From Flavihumibacter fluvii (GTDB lineage Bacteria; Bacteroidota; Bacteroidia; Chitinophagales; Chitinophagaceae): a stretch of 64,000 nucleotides of DNA. The stretch spans positions 396,001-460,000 of the forward strand of contig NZ_CP092333.1 in the NCBI RefSeq assembly GCF_018595675.2. Direction: 5' to 3'. Below the pieces are notes generated by a model. The model was given only the letters and a program-made list of their open reading frames with translations. It ran no database searches and had not been told where the DNA came from. Positions 43,423-52,655 of this stretch are shown in pieces; positions within the stretch are counted from its first letter, which is position 1; each line of letters opens with the position of its first letter. A program made the translations under genes and the position numbers.

Positions 43423-44205
43423 TTATGGCCGTTGCTTGCCTCCGGTATCTAATTGCCTGATCTGATCATGGTAGGCTTTGGGTAGAAGGAATGATTTTAA
43501 AAGCCAGTCTGCATGTATACTCCGCAGTAATTTATAGATAGGCAGCAGGGCTGTCAGTGCTGAACCATTTTGGAAGCCTAATAATTTAGCAGTAGTTCCG
43601 GGAACAATCAGTTTTTGTGATTCGATCAGGATGCGGTACCTGAAATTTCCCAGGTGCTTTTTGTATTGCCGGAATAAATCGATGCTTAGTTCGGATTTCT
43701 CCAGGTCGTTTTCCAGGTGGTGGTGGTAGCTGGTTAGCCATTCTTTATAATCTTTCGGTAATCCCGGTATATTCATTCGTTCCCCCAGTTTATGGAAGTT
43801 TTCAAAAACGGCTTGTTTTTCATTGCCTGATAAAGGCCTTTCCAGGATTTCAAATGATGCGATGGAATAATGGATCAACATATACAAGACATCCCGAAAG
43901 GCCCATTCGGGAATTTTAGCGCCCCGGGCATGCTCAACATGGCTATGGATAACATTGATGGAATCGATGGTGGCAAATGCTTCTTCTTCAGTTGCAAATA
44001 TGATCTTCCGGGCATATGACACCGTAGAAAATAACCGGCCAATCGGGTCTTTTGGAATTTTTCCCGTAAAGTATAGCCAGTCTACCGCTTTATTCAAGGC
44101 GAATTCCGCAGCTGACCCGGCAAAAATCAGCAGGATGGTATCGCCGTTACCCCAGATTTTGCGGATAATATGGCCTTCAGGGGCAAAGTATTGCTTGTTT
44201 TTCAC
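43423..44205 (-). CDS. Oxygenase MpaB-family (DUF2236) protein
   Basis: The protein has 260 residues. It matches the DUF2236 pattern: GDTILLIFAGSAAEFALNKA, then RLFSTVSYARKIIFATEEEA and HSHVEHARGAKIPEWAFRD with histidines that bind haem in rubber oxygenase-type members. Family members are bacterial and fungal oxygenases of uncertain substrate. It lies four bases after the serine hydrolase gene. The family call is from memory of the conserved blocks. Confidence 0.8.
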   Translation of the reverse strand: MKNKQYFAPEGHIIRKIWGNGDTILLIFAGSAAEFALNKAVDWLYFTGKIPKDPIGRLFSTVSYARKIIFATEEEAFATIDSINVIHSHVEHARGAKIPEWAFRDVLYMLIHYSIASFEILERPLSGNEKQAVFENFHKLGERMNIPGLPKDYKEWLTSYHHHLENDLEKSELSIDLFRQYKKHLGNFRYRILIESQKLIVPGTTAKLLGFQNGSALTALLPIYKLLRSIHADWLLKSFLLPKAYHDQIRQLDTGGKQRP

Positions 44206-44209
44206 TTCA

Positions 44210-45403
44210 TCATGGATTCAGTGTAAGATCCAGTAATTCATCTTGAAATTCTTCGAACACCTTTTTTAAATTGCTGTCACCGGCTGTTCCGTAATTCAAC
44301 AGGAAGGCATGGATTACCCCTTTATTCTGGAAATAAAATAGGTTAGCGGTATATCCCAGGTCGCGGCCGGAATGCCCAACGCCAGCATCTTCACCACGAT
44401 CTATGAATTTTTTCATGATACCATATCCGTATTGGTTGGGAAAATCAGGTTTGCCATAGGTTTCCATTATAGTCAATGATTTCTGGGAAATGATGGTCTT
44501 TTTGATGAACAGCCGATCCATAAATGAGTACAAATCAAAAACATCGGAATACAATCCGCCATAGCCGTTACCACTACCTGTAACCAGGTTTGAAACATTT
44601 ACGATGGTGTTGTTATTGTATAAATCGAAATAACCTTGTGCAGTGTTGGCTGGTAACTGGTCATATGGCTGGTAAAAGGTTTGGGTTAATGCCAGTGGCC
44701 GGAGCAGGTATTCTTTTAAGAGGTCTTCATGTTTTTTCCCCGTTGCAGCCTCCAATACAAGGCTTACTAAAATCGTATTTGTATTAGAGTAAATGGCCGT
44801 GTCACCGGGAGCAAAGTCGGGATCTTTGTCATAGATAAATTCAAGTAGTTCTTCCTGATCCCATTTCTTTACAGGGTTGTTTAATACCTCCAGGTAAAAT
44901 TTATCTTCATCTATGACGTCAGGAATACCCGTTTCGTGTTTCATGCATTGGCCTAGTGAAATCAAATTTCCATTCGGCAGCTTGTCAGTAATATGGGAAG
45001 GCAGCCATTTGGTAAGTGGATCATAGAGGGAGTTGTAGCCCAGGCCGGTATTGACGGAATCTTCAATCATCTTAAATAAAAGGGTGCCCATAAATAATTT
45101 TGTGATACTGGCAATTTTGGCAACCTGCCCAACCCTGAATGGAATTTTCTTTTCAATATCTGCATAACCGGTGGAACCAACCCAGGTGCCGTTTTTGTCA
45201 TTCACGAGCAAAGAAATACCCGGTAGTCCCTTCGCCCTGTATTTTTCCAGGAGGTCGCGGAATGCTGCATTTTTTGGGTGGCTGTTGCTGGAGTCTGCCC
45301 AGGGTACATCCCTTGACTGATCGAGTGTATGTTCTATCTGGGCTTTCTGGCAACCTATTAATAGCAGGCATGCTGAAATGCCCAGGGTGAATATCTTTTT
45401 CAT
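44210..45403 (-). CDS. Serine hydrolase, beta-lactamase / D-Ala-D-Ala carboxypeptidase class, lipoprotein
   Basis: About 397 residues from ATG 45401-45403 (MKKIFTLGISACLLLIGC), preferred over an in-frame start at 45445, which lies before the signal peptide. The lipobox is LIGC. Active-site motifs of class C-like serine hydrolases are visible: SITK (S-x-x-K) after VAKIA, YSN in AIYSNTNTILVS, and HSGRDLGY near the C-terminus. These enzymes act on beta-lactams, peptidoglycan or small esters; which is not known. It is seven bases after the preceding outer-membrane protein gene. Confidence 0.9.
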   Translation of the reverse strand: MKKIFTLGISACLLLIGCQKAQIEHTLDQSRDVPWADSSNSHPKNAAFRDLLEKYRAKGLPGISLLVNDKNGTWVGSTGYADIEKKIPFRVGQVAKIASITKLFMGTLLFKMIEDSVNTGLGYNSLYDPLTKWLPSHITDKLPNGNLISLGQCMKHETGIPDVIDEDKFYLEVLNNPVKKWDQEELLEFIYDKDPDFAPGDTAIYSNTNTILVSLVLEAATGKKHEDLLKEYLLRPLALTQTFYQPYDQLPANTAQGYFDLYNNNTIVNVSNLVTGSGNGYGGLYSDVFDLYSFMDRLFIKKTIISQKSLTIMETYGKPDFPNQYGYGIMKKFIDRGEDAGVGHSGRDLGYTANLFYFQNKGVIHAFLLNYGTAGDSNLKKVFEEFQDELLDLTLNP

Positions 45404-45410
45404 GAATTGT

Positions 45411-46010
45411 TTATTTTTTTCCGGGCAGGTAATAAGCGCAACCAATGGCCAGTTGGTTATAGGGTAATATAGGCACGTAACTGTTTACGAATGGCGCCTG
45501 TAACCGCTGCTGGTATTCTAAGAAAATCCTGCCCTGCTGCGTATTGTTCCAATTGAAATCATAATTAGCACCGAGGGTAAAAGGAACCATGACTTGTGGC
45601 CGGCCGATTCCTTTGGCATTCACATACTCGCCCGAACTGTTTTGCTTCAACACTGCGGTAGTGGCAATTGAATGAAAATAACCCACACCAAGACTTACAT
45701 CTGCACTAAAATGTTTCACTATCCGGTACCTGTAGCCGCCTGTCGCATAAATCGGGATACCGTTTTGTACAAATTGGTGGTAGAAATATCCTGCTTTCAG
45801 TTCCCAAAACCAGTCGTGCTTGTTTTTTTCTTTCACATGACCCCACCCGAATTCGAATCCGGCATGCACTGGCTCATTGAAAAAGCCGGCGAATTTGCCG
45901 AAAGGGAAAGCACTGGCATTGTCGGTGAATGCAAAAGAGATGTATTGTTTTTTTTGGGCTGAAACTGAAAGTGAAAGCAGCAATACCAATCCGGTAATAA
46001 ATTTTTTCAT
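45411..46010 (-). CDS. Small outer-membrane beta-barrel protein, unknown
   Basis: The protein has 199 residues, with signal peptide MKKFITGLVLLLSLSVSAQ. The rest is strand-rich with turns at glycine and aromatic girdles (for example GWGHVKEKNKHDWFWELKAG and IFLEYQQRLQAPFV), ending in a short basic tail. It looks like an eight-stranded barrel. No family is recognised. It is the first gene of a long minus-strand run, and the serine hydrolase follows after seven bases, so the two probably work together at the cell envelope. Confidence 0.75.
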   Translation of the reverse strand: MKKFITGLVLLLSLSVSAQKKQYISFAFTDNASAFPFGKFAGFFNEPVHAGFEFGWGHVKEKNKHDWFWELKAGYFYHQFVQNGIPIYATGGYRYRIVKHFSADVSLGVGYFHSIATTAVLKQNSSGEYVNAKGIGRPQVMVPFTLGANYDFNWNNTQQGRIFLEYQQRLQAPFVNSYVPILPYNQLAIGCAYYLPGKK

Positions 46011-46236
46011 AGTACCTATTAATGGTAATTAAAACAGGGTGCTTAAGGGTGTAAAATTAAACAAAATTAAATGAGGCCGGAATGTTTTAAATCAACGCCC
46101 CAGCTGTCCATTGGCTGCTGAAGATAACAAGTGGTTGTTGCGTAACCGGATTATCAATAAGGGTTGACTTAATGTGAAATGATTTCTGTCCTAAGCTCTG
46201 TGACTTGTGCTTTCAACCAGGTGATTGATAAAAGTA

Positions 46237-47814
46237 TCAGCAACTTTTATACAATTTATTGGGATGTTCTTCCAGCAAGGCTTCAATTTTTTTTGCAGCA
46301 TTCGTAATGGAAAGGCCACCAAGGTTGGTGCATCTTAAGGTATGATGAATTTGATCACCAACTGCTTTCATTGTTTCTATGACTTCATCGAGTGGTATAA
46401 GATGCTCATAATTGGATAAAGCCATGTTGGCACAGGAAACAGCATTTGTGGCTGCCATAACATTCCGTCCTAAACAGGGGGCTTCCACGCGATTGCCGAT
46501 TGGATCACAAATTATCCCCAATGAATTTTGTAGCGCTAAAGAGGCCGCAGCTATAGATTGCTTCAGCGTTCCTCCGTTCATTTCTGTGATTGCTGCGGCA
46601 GCCATTCCACCGCCTGATCCGGTTTCCGCCATGCAGCCGCCCACTTCTGCCGCAAAAGTGGCATGTGCCGCGATGAAAACGCCTATTAATCCTGCTGATA
46701 ACATGGCCTTGACTATTTCATCTTCATCCAATTGCAGCGAATGACCTGTTCCGAATATTGCGCCTGGCAAGGCTCCGCAGGACCCTGCAGTTGGTGCAGC
46801 TACAATTACACCCATCGAACTTTTTACTTCCATCATGGCGGAAACATACATAATGATCCTGTTATTGGTTTCCCCACCAATTAATTGATTGGAATCGAGT
46901 TTTTCTTTAAAGAGTACTGATTGGCTTCCTAAGATCCGATCTTCATAATGCGTCCCTTTTAAACCCAGTTGAATGGCTTTATCCATTATATGAATAATGT
47001 CGCGCATTTTTTCAAATACTTCCGCCTCCGAAATATTTCCCCTGTTAGCTTCATAGTCTAAGGCTAGTTGCCAAAGGGATTTATTTTTATTCTTGTTATA
47101 CTCAAGCATTTCATGGCAGGTAATAAACGGAACCTGTAAATTTTTTCTTGCCATTACAGGCAGTATAGGTTTCAGGAATTTTATAACGGTAACTTCCGCC
47201 ATGCTGAGCAATTCATCGCAAATAGAAGGATCGGGAAAACTTTGTGATTTGATTTCTATAAAACTTATTTCGCCTTTATGAAATTGAATATCATCAAATG
47301 AAATAGATGCTTTTAGGTACTGGATGATCTTTTCCGATTCTTTACAGTAAATCAGTGTTTCAAAATAATCGCCGGCAATCGAAACAGCATTGCCATCAAT
47401 TTCAATTACTTCAATCATGCCCCCGCCAGTGGAAATGGCAGTCAGGTTTCTTGTTTCTATATTATTGCTGAGCGTAAACTTATAGGTATTCGGATGATCT
47501 GCGCCTATATCACAAATATTGATGGTTACATTAATTCCTGCAGCCGCCAGGTGTTTGTCTGATTGTGGTAATCGTTCATCATAGGCTTCCCAGCCCATGA
47601 ATCCACCGAATAAACCCATGTCAGAACCCTGGCTCTTGTGTGTAGTTGCCAATGAACCATCAGGGTCAAATTCAATCATGACATCTTTGATGTTTTCATC
47701 CATCAGGTCCCTGCACAATCGGGCAATGCGTAAAGAGGCGGCACAATGGGAACTGGAAGGCCCACGCATTACAGGTCCGATTACATCATTGAATATACTT
47801 GGATAAGTATCCAT
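46237..47814 (-). CDS. L-serine ammonia-lyase, iron-sulphur type, single chain
   Basis: The enzyme converts L-serine to pyruvate and ammonia. The 525 residues fuse the beta-type domain (about 1-150, VIGPVMRGPSSSHCAASLRIAR) with the catalytic alpha-type domain (about 230-525). The latter contains the 4Fe-4S cysteines in PTAGSCGALPG, DPIGNRVEAPCLGRNV and the later SCANM segment. The fusion is the usual single-chain form. It is next to the GH95 gene (35 bases apart, same strand). A 226-base space lies on its downstream side, before the outer-membrane protein gene, and holds nothing recognisable. Confidence 0.93.
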   Translation of the reverse strand: MDTYPSIFNDVIGPVMRGPSSSHCAASLRIARLCRDLMDENIKDVMIEFDPDGSLATTHKSQGSDMGLFGGFMGWEAYDERLPQSDKHLAAAGINVTINICDIGADHPNTYKFTLSNNIETRNLTAISTGGGMIEVIEIDGNAVSIAGDYFETLIYCKESEKIIQYLKASISFDDIQFHKGEISFIEIKSQSFPDPSICDELLSMAEVTVIKFLKPILPVMARKNLQVPFITCHEMLEYNKNKNKSLWQLALDYEANRGNISEAEVFEKMRDIIHIMDKAIQLGLKGTHYEDRILGSQSVLFKEKLDSNQLIGGETNNRIIMYVSAMMEVKSSMGVIVAAPTAGSCGALPGAIFGTGHSLQLDEDEIVKAMLSAGLIGVFIAAHATFAAEVGGCMAETGSGGGMAAAAITEMNGGTLKQSIAAASLALQNSLGIICDPIGNRVEAPCLGRNVMAATNAVSCANMALSNYEHLIPLDEVIETMKAVGDQIHHTLRCTNLGGLSITNAAKKIEALLEEHPNKLYKSC

Positions 47815-47849
47815 TTAGCATGATTTAAGATCTACTGAAAATATAGTAT

Positions 47850-50321
47850 TTATTTTTCTATTAAATAAACACCACCCTTTATTGTTTTGAATTCAACAGT
47901 ATTGTCTGCCAGTTTTTTAAAAGGGATACTATGCCCGCCGCTTTTTATTTTCTTAATAGCGCCATATTCGATCCTGCAGGTTTCTCCTGCTTTGGATAAT
48001 ATTTTAAGTTGGGTGACTTTTTTATTTTCCCAGCTAAAACTTAATTCAAATGCACCTCTTGCGCATACGCCGCTGAATTCGCCCGAGCTCCATTCATCCG
48101 GAAGGGCAGGTAATAATTTTATGTATCCTTCCTGTGATTGCAGCAACATTTCCGTGATTGCGGCAGTCACACCAAAGGTTCCATCCACCTGCATTGCCCG
48201 TCCGCACAGTGCAAAAAGTGAGAAGCAGCTCTGCTCTTTAATATATCCTTTATAAATTTTATTAGCCCTGTTGCCATCATGCAGCCGGGCCCAAAGCGCC
48301 ATCTTCCAGGCCCTTGACCAGCCTGTGGATGCATCGCCCCTTTCTTCCAGTACTTTTTTATACGCGGCTATCAAAGCAGGCGTTCTTTTCTCATACAATA
48401 CCTTCCCGGGATATAAGCCATACATATGGGAAAAATGGCGGTGGTTTTTTTCCAGTGATTTCCAGTCATCGGCCCATTCCTGCAGTGAACCATCCCTGCC
48501 AATTTGTGGCGGCACTAATTTTTCCCGGGCTGTCTTTACCTGCCGGGTGAATTCATTATTCTCGCCAAGGATGGTTGATGCTTCCATGAAATAACCAAAC
48601 AGGTCGTAGAGGATTTGCATGTCAATGGAAGAGCCCGCACAGATGGTTGTGCCTTCCCTGAACCCCGCAGTTACCTCGTCAAAGTAGGGTTTGTTTCCCC
48701 CGCCATCCGGAAAGTTTTCCGGGGAAGTGGATGGGTTGGTTACCAGCCATTTTCCGTTGGGGTGGGGCACTAAAAAATCCATAAAGAATTGTACTGAACC
48801 TTTTATCAAAGGATAAGTCTCCTGCAGGAAAGTTTTATCCCTGGTGTATTGATAATGCTCCCATAAATGTGTGCACAACCAGGCGCCACCAACGGTGAAT
48901 GTCCCCCATGTTGGGCCATCCATGGGCGCCGCGACCCGCCAGAGGTCTGTATTCTGGTGGAAGACCCATCCGCTGGCACCATAATGTTCCCTGGCAACTT
49001 GTGTTCCCTGGTCTGTTAATTCCTTTATCATGCGGACCAGCGGTTCCGCGCATTCTGAAAGATTGCCTGATTCCACCGGCCAATAGTTCATTTCAGTATT
49101 GATATTGGTGGTATACTTTGAATCCCAGGCTGGATTCATGTCGTCGTTCCATATGCCCTGCAGGTTAGCAGGTTCAGTGCCTGGCCGTGATGAACTGATC
49201 ATCAGGTACCTTCCGAAATTATAACTGAGGGCGGACAGGGACGGGTCCGGACTTGCCTGTATTTTTAGAATGCGTTCCGGAATCGGGAGAAAGGAGTTTT
49301 GGGTGATGGGTAATTTTATCGATACCCTGTCATAGTATTTTTTATAGTCGTTTACAGCTGCTTCAAGAATGCTTTGCCAGGTTTTGTTTTCCAGGCCATT
49401 GAAGTAGTTATCAACCCGTTGGTGCTGGTTCGCACTTACATCTTTGTAAGTAACAAAATTTGTAGCAGCCGCAAAATATAAGGTAACCGCGTTGGCATTT
49501 TCAATGATTAAATCAACGCCATCTGTTTTCATCGTGCCACCTTCAGGAACAGCTTTTATGCGGGCTTCATATCTTAATTTCCCTTCAATTCCCATATAGT
49601 CGGCTGATTTACCTGTCAGCACTAAACCATCTTTACCGTAGGGGTCCATGTTGAAATAATCAGTTGCATAATTGGAGTGCGACTGGTTTCTTACGCCGCG
49701 CAGGTTTGCGGTTAAAGAGATACTGCCCGGTTTATCTGCAGTGATCCGGACTACAATGACCTGGTCGGGTGCAGATGCAAATACCTGCCGATGATAGGTA
49801 ATATCGTTTGATTGGTAAGAGACACCTGTTATCCCGGTCTCCAGATCGAGCCAGCGCTTGTAGTTACTGACAGATTCCTGGTTACTGAAAAACAGGTGCA
49901 GGTTAGCCATTGACTGGTATTTTTGTTGCTCAACGGGATATCCCATCAGCCTTCGCCCGAATAAATTATGTGCTGCTAAATATTTTTCTTCAAAAACAAG
50001 TTGCTGGATTTCCGGTAATACCGCTGCGCCACCTTTCACAACTGTTGAATATGGTCCGCCGGTCCAATAGGTTTCTTCATTGAGCTGGATGCGTTCTTCC
50101 CCATTTTTCCCAAAGACCATTGCGCCCAATCGGCCATTGCCAACAGGGAGTGCATCTTCCCATTTTTTTGCTGGTTCATCGTACCATAATAAAGTAGCCG
50201 GATTAAATGCATTTTCCCTGATGCTGTTGGGATAATTAGCGGGTTGTGCCGTTAATAGTATCGTTGGAAACAGGAGTGTTAACTGAAGTAAGAACGAAAA
50301 ACATTTTAATGGTGACTTCAT
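47850..50321 (-). CDS. Glycoside hydrolase family 95 enzyme (alpha-L-fucosidase type)
   Basis: The protein has 823 residues, with signal peptide MKSPLKCFSFLLQLTLLF. The N-terminal beta domain has LLWYDEPAKKWEDALPVGNG and ERIQLNEETYWTGGPYS. The central (alpha/alpha)6 barrel contains TTNINTEMNYWPVESGN, with residues of the family's catalytic water network, and GASGWVFHQNTDLWR. The C-terminal beta domain ends at residue 823. GH95 enzymes remove alpha-1,2-fucose or related sugars by inversion. It probably acts in the periplasm or at the surface, and it is not next to a SusCD pair. It is encoded just upstream of the serine ammonia-lyase on the same strand. Confidence 0.93.
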   Translation of the reverse strand: MKSPLKCFSFLLQLTLLFPTILLTAQPANYPNSIRENAFNPATLLWYDEPAKKWEDALPVGNGRLGAMVFGKNGEERIQLNEETYWTGGPYSTVVKGGAAVLPEIQQLVFEEKYLAAHNLFGRRLMGYPVEQQKYQSMANLHLFFSNQESVSNYKRWLDLETGITGVSYQSNDITYHRQVFASAPDQVIVVRITADKPGSISLTANLRGVRNQSHSNYATDYFNMDPYGKDGLVLTGKSADYMGIEGKLRYEARIKAVPEGGTMKTDGVDLIIENANAVTLYFAAATNFVTYKDVSANQHQRVDNYFNGLENKTWQSILEAAVNDYKKYYDRVSIKLPITQNSFLPIPERILKIQASPDPSLSALSYNFGRYLMISSSRPGTEPANLQGIWNDDMNPAWDSKYTTNINTEMNYWPVESGNLSECAEPLVRMIKELTDQGTQVAREHYGASGWVFHQNTDLWRVAAPMDGPTWGTFTVGGAWLCTHLWEHYQYTRDKTFLQETYPLIKGSVQFFMDFLVPHPNGKWLVTNPSTSPENFPDGGGNKPYFDEVTAGFREGTTICAGSSIDMQILYDLFGYFMEASTILGENNEFTRQVKTAREKLVPPQIGRDGSLQEWADDWKSLEKNHRHFSHMYGLYPGKVLYEKRTPALIAAYKKVLEERGDASTGWSRAWKMALWARLHDGNRANKIYKGYIKEQSCFSLFALCGRAMQVDGTFGVTAAITEMLLQSQEGYIKLLPALPDEWSSGEFSGVCARGAFELSFSWENKKVTQLKILSKAGETCRIEYGAIKKIKSGGHSIPFKKLADNTVEFKTIKGGVYLIEK

Positions 50322-51199
50322 GTAAATTATTTTCCAGGTGGGTTGGTATGAACCAATTGAAATTTACTTTTTTAAACTCGCATGAAATAATTAATCTGGA
50401 CTATTCTGACCGTAAACACTTTATCGGATTGGCATTGGCCGCTTTAACAACTGTATAGCTCACGGTTGCCCAGGCCCGGGGGCATAAATGCGTCAGGTAT
50501 TTTCGATGGGGTGTTGCCATTTGGATTTTTTTTAGGTTATGTATTGGATTAAAGTCGGCTTGCGGGCATTTGAAAAATGCGGAGAAAGAAAACATTGGAT
50601 TACGCAGAACTTGTCGTTCGCGTATGTGTACAGTAGTCGTTCACGCAATTTTCTCTAGGTTTTGTGTAGCTATTTAGGCACTTTCTATATGGTTTTCCGT
50701 AGGTCTGGAGGCTCTTTGCGGCGCTTTGTTGTCTCTTTTCAGGCAAATTCACAGTATTATCTCGGCTCTTTCCCGGCTCTTTCACTAAGGTGAGGCAGTT
50801 CGAAATATTTGTTTTCATAAAAAAATTATTGTTATAACTATACTTATCCGAAAATTGGCTGCCAAATTTTTTTCACAATCTGTCGAAAGATGGTAATAAT
50901 CTGCACGCTGCATGTAATAATCTGCATTTCCCTATCAGTAAAAAAACAATGCAGTTTAAAATATGCTGCTACACCAATAAGGAAAACGCTCCCGTATTTT
51001 CCTTATTCGCTCCCGTTTTTTCTAATGAGTGAATTTCATTCCCGGCACGCCGTACTCTTTTGAATGAAGGTAAATTGCTGATGCAGCCAGTAATAATTAT
51101 TCAGCAGTTGATGGGTAGGCAATAGGTGCCTTGACGGAGGATACAATGAAACCAATGGATTTGAAACATTTATACTGGTATGTATCGGTGATATAAACG
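50322..51199. other. Gene-poor region with short direct repeats
   Basis: No convincing gene is present in these 878 bases, which are AT-rich on the right. The short ORFs have no signal or family features. A 13-base direct repeat, GTAATAATCTGCA, occurs at 50893-50905 and 50914-50926, 21 bases apart. The words CGGCTCTTTC occur twice near 50760. No promoter for the flanking GH95 gene was identified. Confidence 0.5.
50893..50926. repeat. 13-base direct repeat, 21-base period
   Basis: GTAATAATCTGCA is repeated exactly with a 21-base period, two turns of B-DNA. A related GTAATAATTATTCAGC occurs near 51090. No gene starts within 300 bases, so its role is unclear. Confidence 0.5.
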
Positions 51200-51231
51200 A
51201 AAAAACCCACTTACTTCTTCGTAAATGGGTT
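51200..51231 (-). terminator. Rho-independent terminator downstream of tRNA-Met
   Basis: On the minus strand AACCCATTTAC pairs with GTAAGTGGGTT (one G-T pair) around GAAGAA, followed by a run of six T. It lies 17 bases past the tRNA 3' end. Confidence 0.88.
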
Positions 51232-51248
51232 GCTGAAAATTGCTTTTG

Positions 51249-51322
51249 TAGCGAGATCGGGAGTTGAACCCGAGACCTTTGGGTTATGAATCCAACGCTC
51301 TAACCACCTGAGCTACCTCGCC
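51249..51322 (-). tRNA. tRNA-Met (anticodon CAT)
   Basis: The 74-base cloverleaf reads GGCGAGG for the 5' acceptor arm and TCTCGCT for the 3' arm, with a G-T pair at each end. The D arm is GCTC/GAGC. The anticodon loop is TTCATAA (CAT anticodon), and the T arm is TCGGG-TTCAACT-CCCGA. The discriminator base is A and CCA is not encoded. The 5' end is G with a G-U first pair, which argues for an elongator rather than initiator tRNA. A tRNA-Ile2 with modified C34 cannot be excluded. It lies 61 bases after the aminotransferase gene, same strand. Confidence 0.93.
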
Positions 51323-51383
51323 AGCGGGACGCAAAAATAAAGCATCGGGATTAATTAAAGAAATGAAAAGGCATTTTTCTCTG

Positions 51384-52589
51384 CTATTGGCTCGTTTTCT
51401 GGCGTTTATTATAGGCTTCCAGGGCTTTTTCCAGGCAATCCATGGCGGCATGTATGGCGGGTACATTTAATACGTAAGCCAACCGGACCTCATTTTTTCC
51501 CAGTCCGGGTGTGCCATAAAACCCTGTTGCCGGGGCCAGCATAACGGTCTGGCCGTTATAGGAAAAACTCTCCAGGAGCCATTGGCAGAAATTATCCGCA
51601 TCGTCGATGGGCAGGCGGGCAATGGCATAAAATGCGCCACCAGGGTTAGGGCAAAATACACCCGGGATCGCATTGAGCCGGCTTACCAGCGCATCGCGCC
51701 GTTTTAAATACTCAGCCTTTGGTCCATCGAAATAACTGTCGGGCAGATCTATGGCAGCTTCTGCAGCGATCTGCGCAAAACCCGGCGGACTCAACCTGGC
51801 CTGCGCAAATTTCATGGCAGCATCCAGCAAACTTTGGTTCCGGGTTACAAAAGCCCCGATTCTTGCACCACAGGCACTGTATCTTTTAGATATGGTATCC
51901 ATTAAAACGATATGGTCATCAACACCTTCTAGTTTCATAGCGCTGAAGTGTTCGCCTGAATAACAGAATTCACGATAGGCTTCATCTGCAAAGAGGAATA
52001 ACCGGTGCTTTACGATGAGCGCTTTCAACACTTCCAATTCCTGCCGGCTGTATAAATAACCTGTGGGGTTATTCGGGTTGCAGATTAAAATGGCTTTGGT
52101 CTTCGGTGTGATGGCTTTTTCAAATTCTTCCATAGGTGGAAGCGCAAAACCATTTTCGATATACGAGGTGATGGGTTTCACAACTACTCCGGCAGCAACA
52201 GCAAAGCCATTATAATTGGCATAAAATGGTTCAGGGATTATCACTTCATCGCCAGGATCGAGGCAGGCCATGAAACCAAAGAGGATAGCCTCTGATCCAC
52301 CAGTAGTTACAATGATCTGGTTATGGTTAATAGTGATGCCGACTTTTTTATAGTAGTCTACCAATTTCCGGCGGTAAGATTCATTACCTGCGCTGTGGCT
52401 ATATTCCAAAACTTTGAAATCGGCATTTTTTACCGCATCCAGCATGGCTTTGGGCGTTTCAATATCGGGCTGGCCAATATTGAGATGGTACACTTTCACG
52501 CCTTTTTTCTTGGCGGCTTCAGCAAACGGAACCAGTTTGCGGATGGGTGAAGGCGGCATATCCCTGCCGCGTTGACTGATTTGTAACAT
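51384..52589 (-). CDS. PLP-dependent class I aminotransferase
   Basis: About 401 residues from the ATG at 52587-52589. It is of the aspartate/tyrosine aminotransferase superfamily (fold type I): YHLNIGQPDIETP, TTGGSEAILFGF, ICNPNNPTGYLYS with the PLP-binding aspartate region downstream (DEAYREFCY), and the Schiff-base lysine in TISKRYSACGARIGAF. The C-terminal arginine region is VRLAYVLN. The amino donor cannot be told. A GTG at 52590-52592 directly precedes the ATG. It is divergent from the Dcu transporter gene. Confidence 0.93.
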   Translation of the reverse strand: MLQISQRGRDMPPSPIRKLVPFAEAAKKKGVKVYHLNIGQPDIETPKAMLDAVKNADFKVLEYSHSAGNESYRRKLVDYYKKVGITINHNQIIVTTGGSEAILFGFMACLDPGDEVIIPEPFYANYNGFAVAAGVVVKPITSYIENGFALPPMEEFEKAITPKTKAILICNPNNPTGYLYSRQELEVLKALIVKHRLFLFADEAYREFCYSGEHFSAMKLEGVDDHIVLMDTISKRYSACGARIGAFVTRNQSLLDAAMKFAQARLSPPGFAQIAAEAAIDLPDSYFDGPKAEYLKRRDALVSRLNAIPGVFCPNPGGAFYAIARLPIDDADNFCQWLLESFSYNGQTVMLAPATGFYGTPGLGKNEVRLAYVLNVPAIHAAMDCLEKALEAYNKRQKTSQ

Positions 52590-52655
52590 CACACAAAGAT
52601 AGTTGCTGTATATGATCCGATGTTTCTATCTTTTTGTATTAGTTTAGGATCTTAT

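Noticed and set aside
46011-46236. A possible small gene in the 226-base gap upstream of the small outer-membrane protein
   Set aside because: No ORF of useful length or hairpin with T-run was seen.
50600-50818. A 72-residue minus-strand ORF in the gene-poor region
   Set aside because: No signal peptide, family motif or promoter; composition is polar and low-information, and the start lies inside unannotated DNA. Considered noise.
50893-50926. CRISPR array or plasmid iterons
   Set aside because: Only two 13-base copies, spacer too short and no cas or rep gene in the window.
51249-51322. tRNA as an attachment site of a mobile element
   Set aside because: No integrase, excisionase or direct repeat of the tRNA 3' end was found on either side; the neighbouring genes are ordinary.
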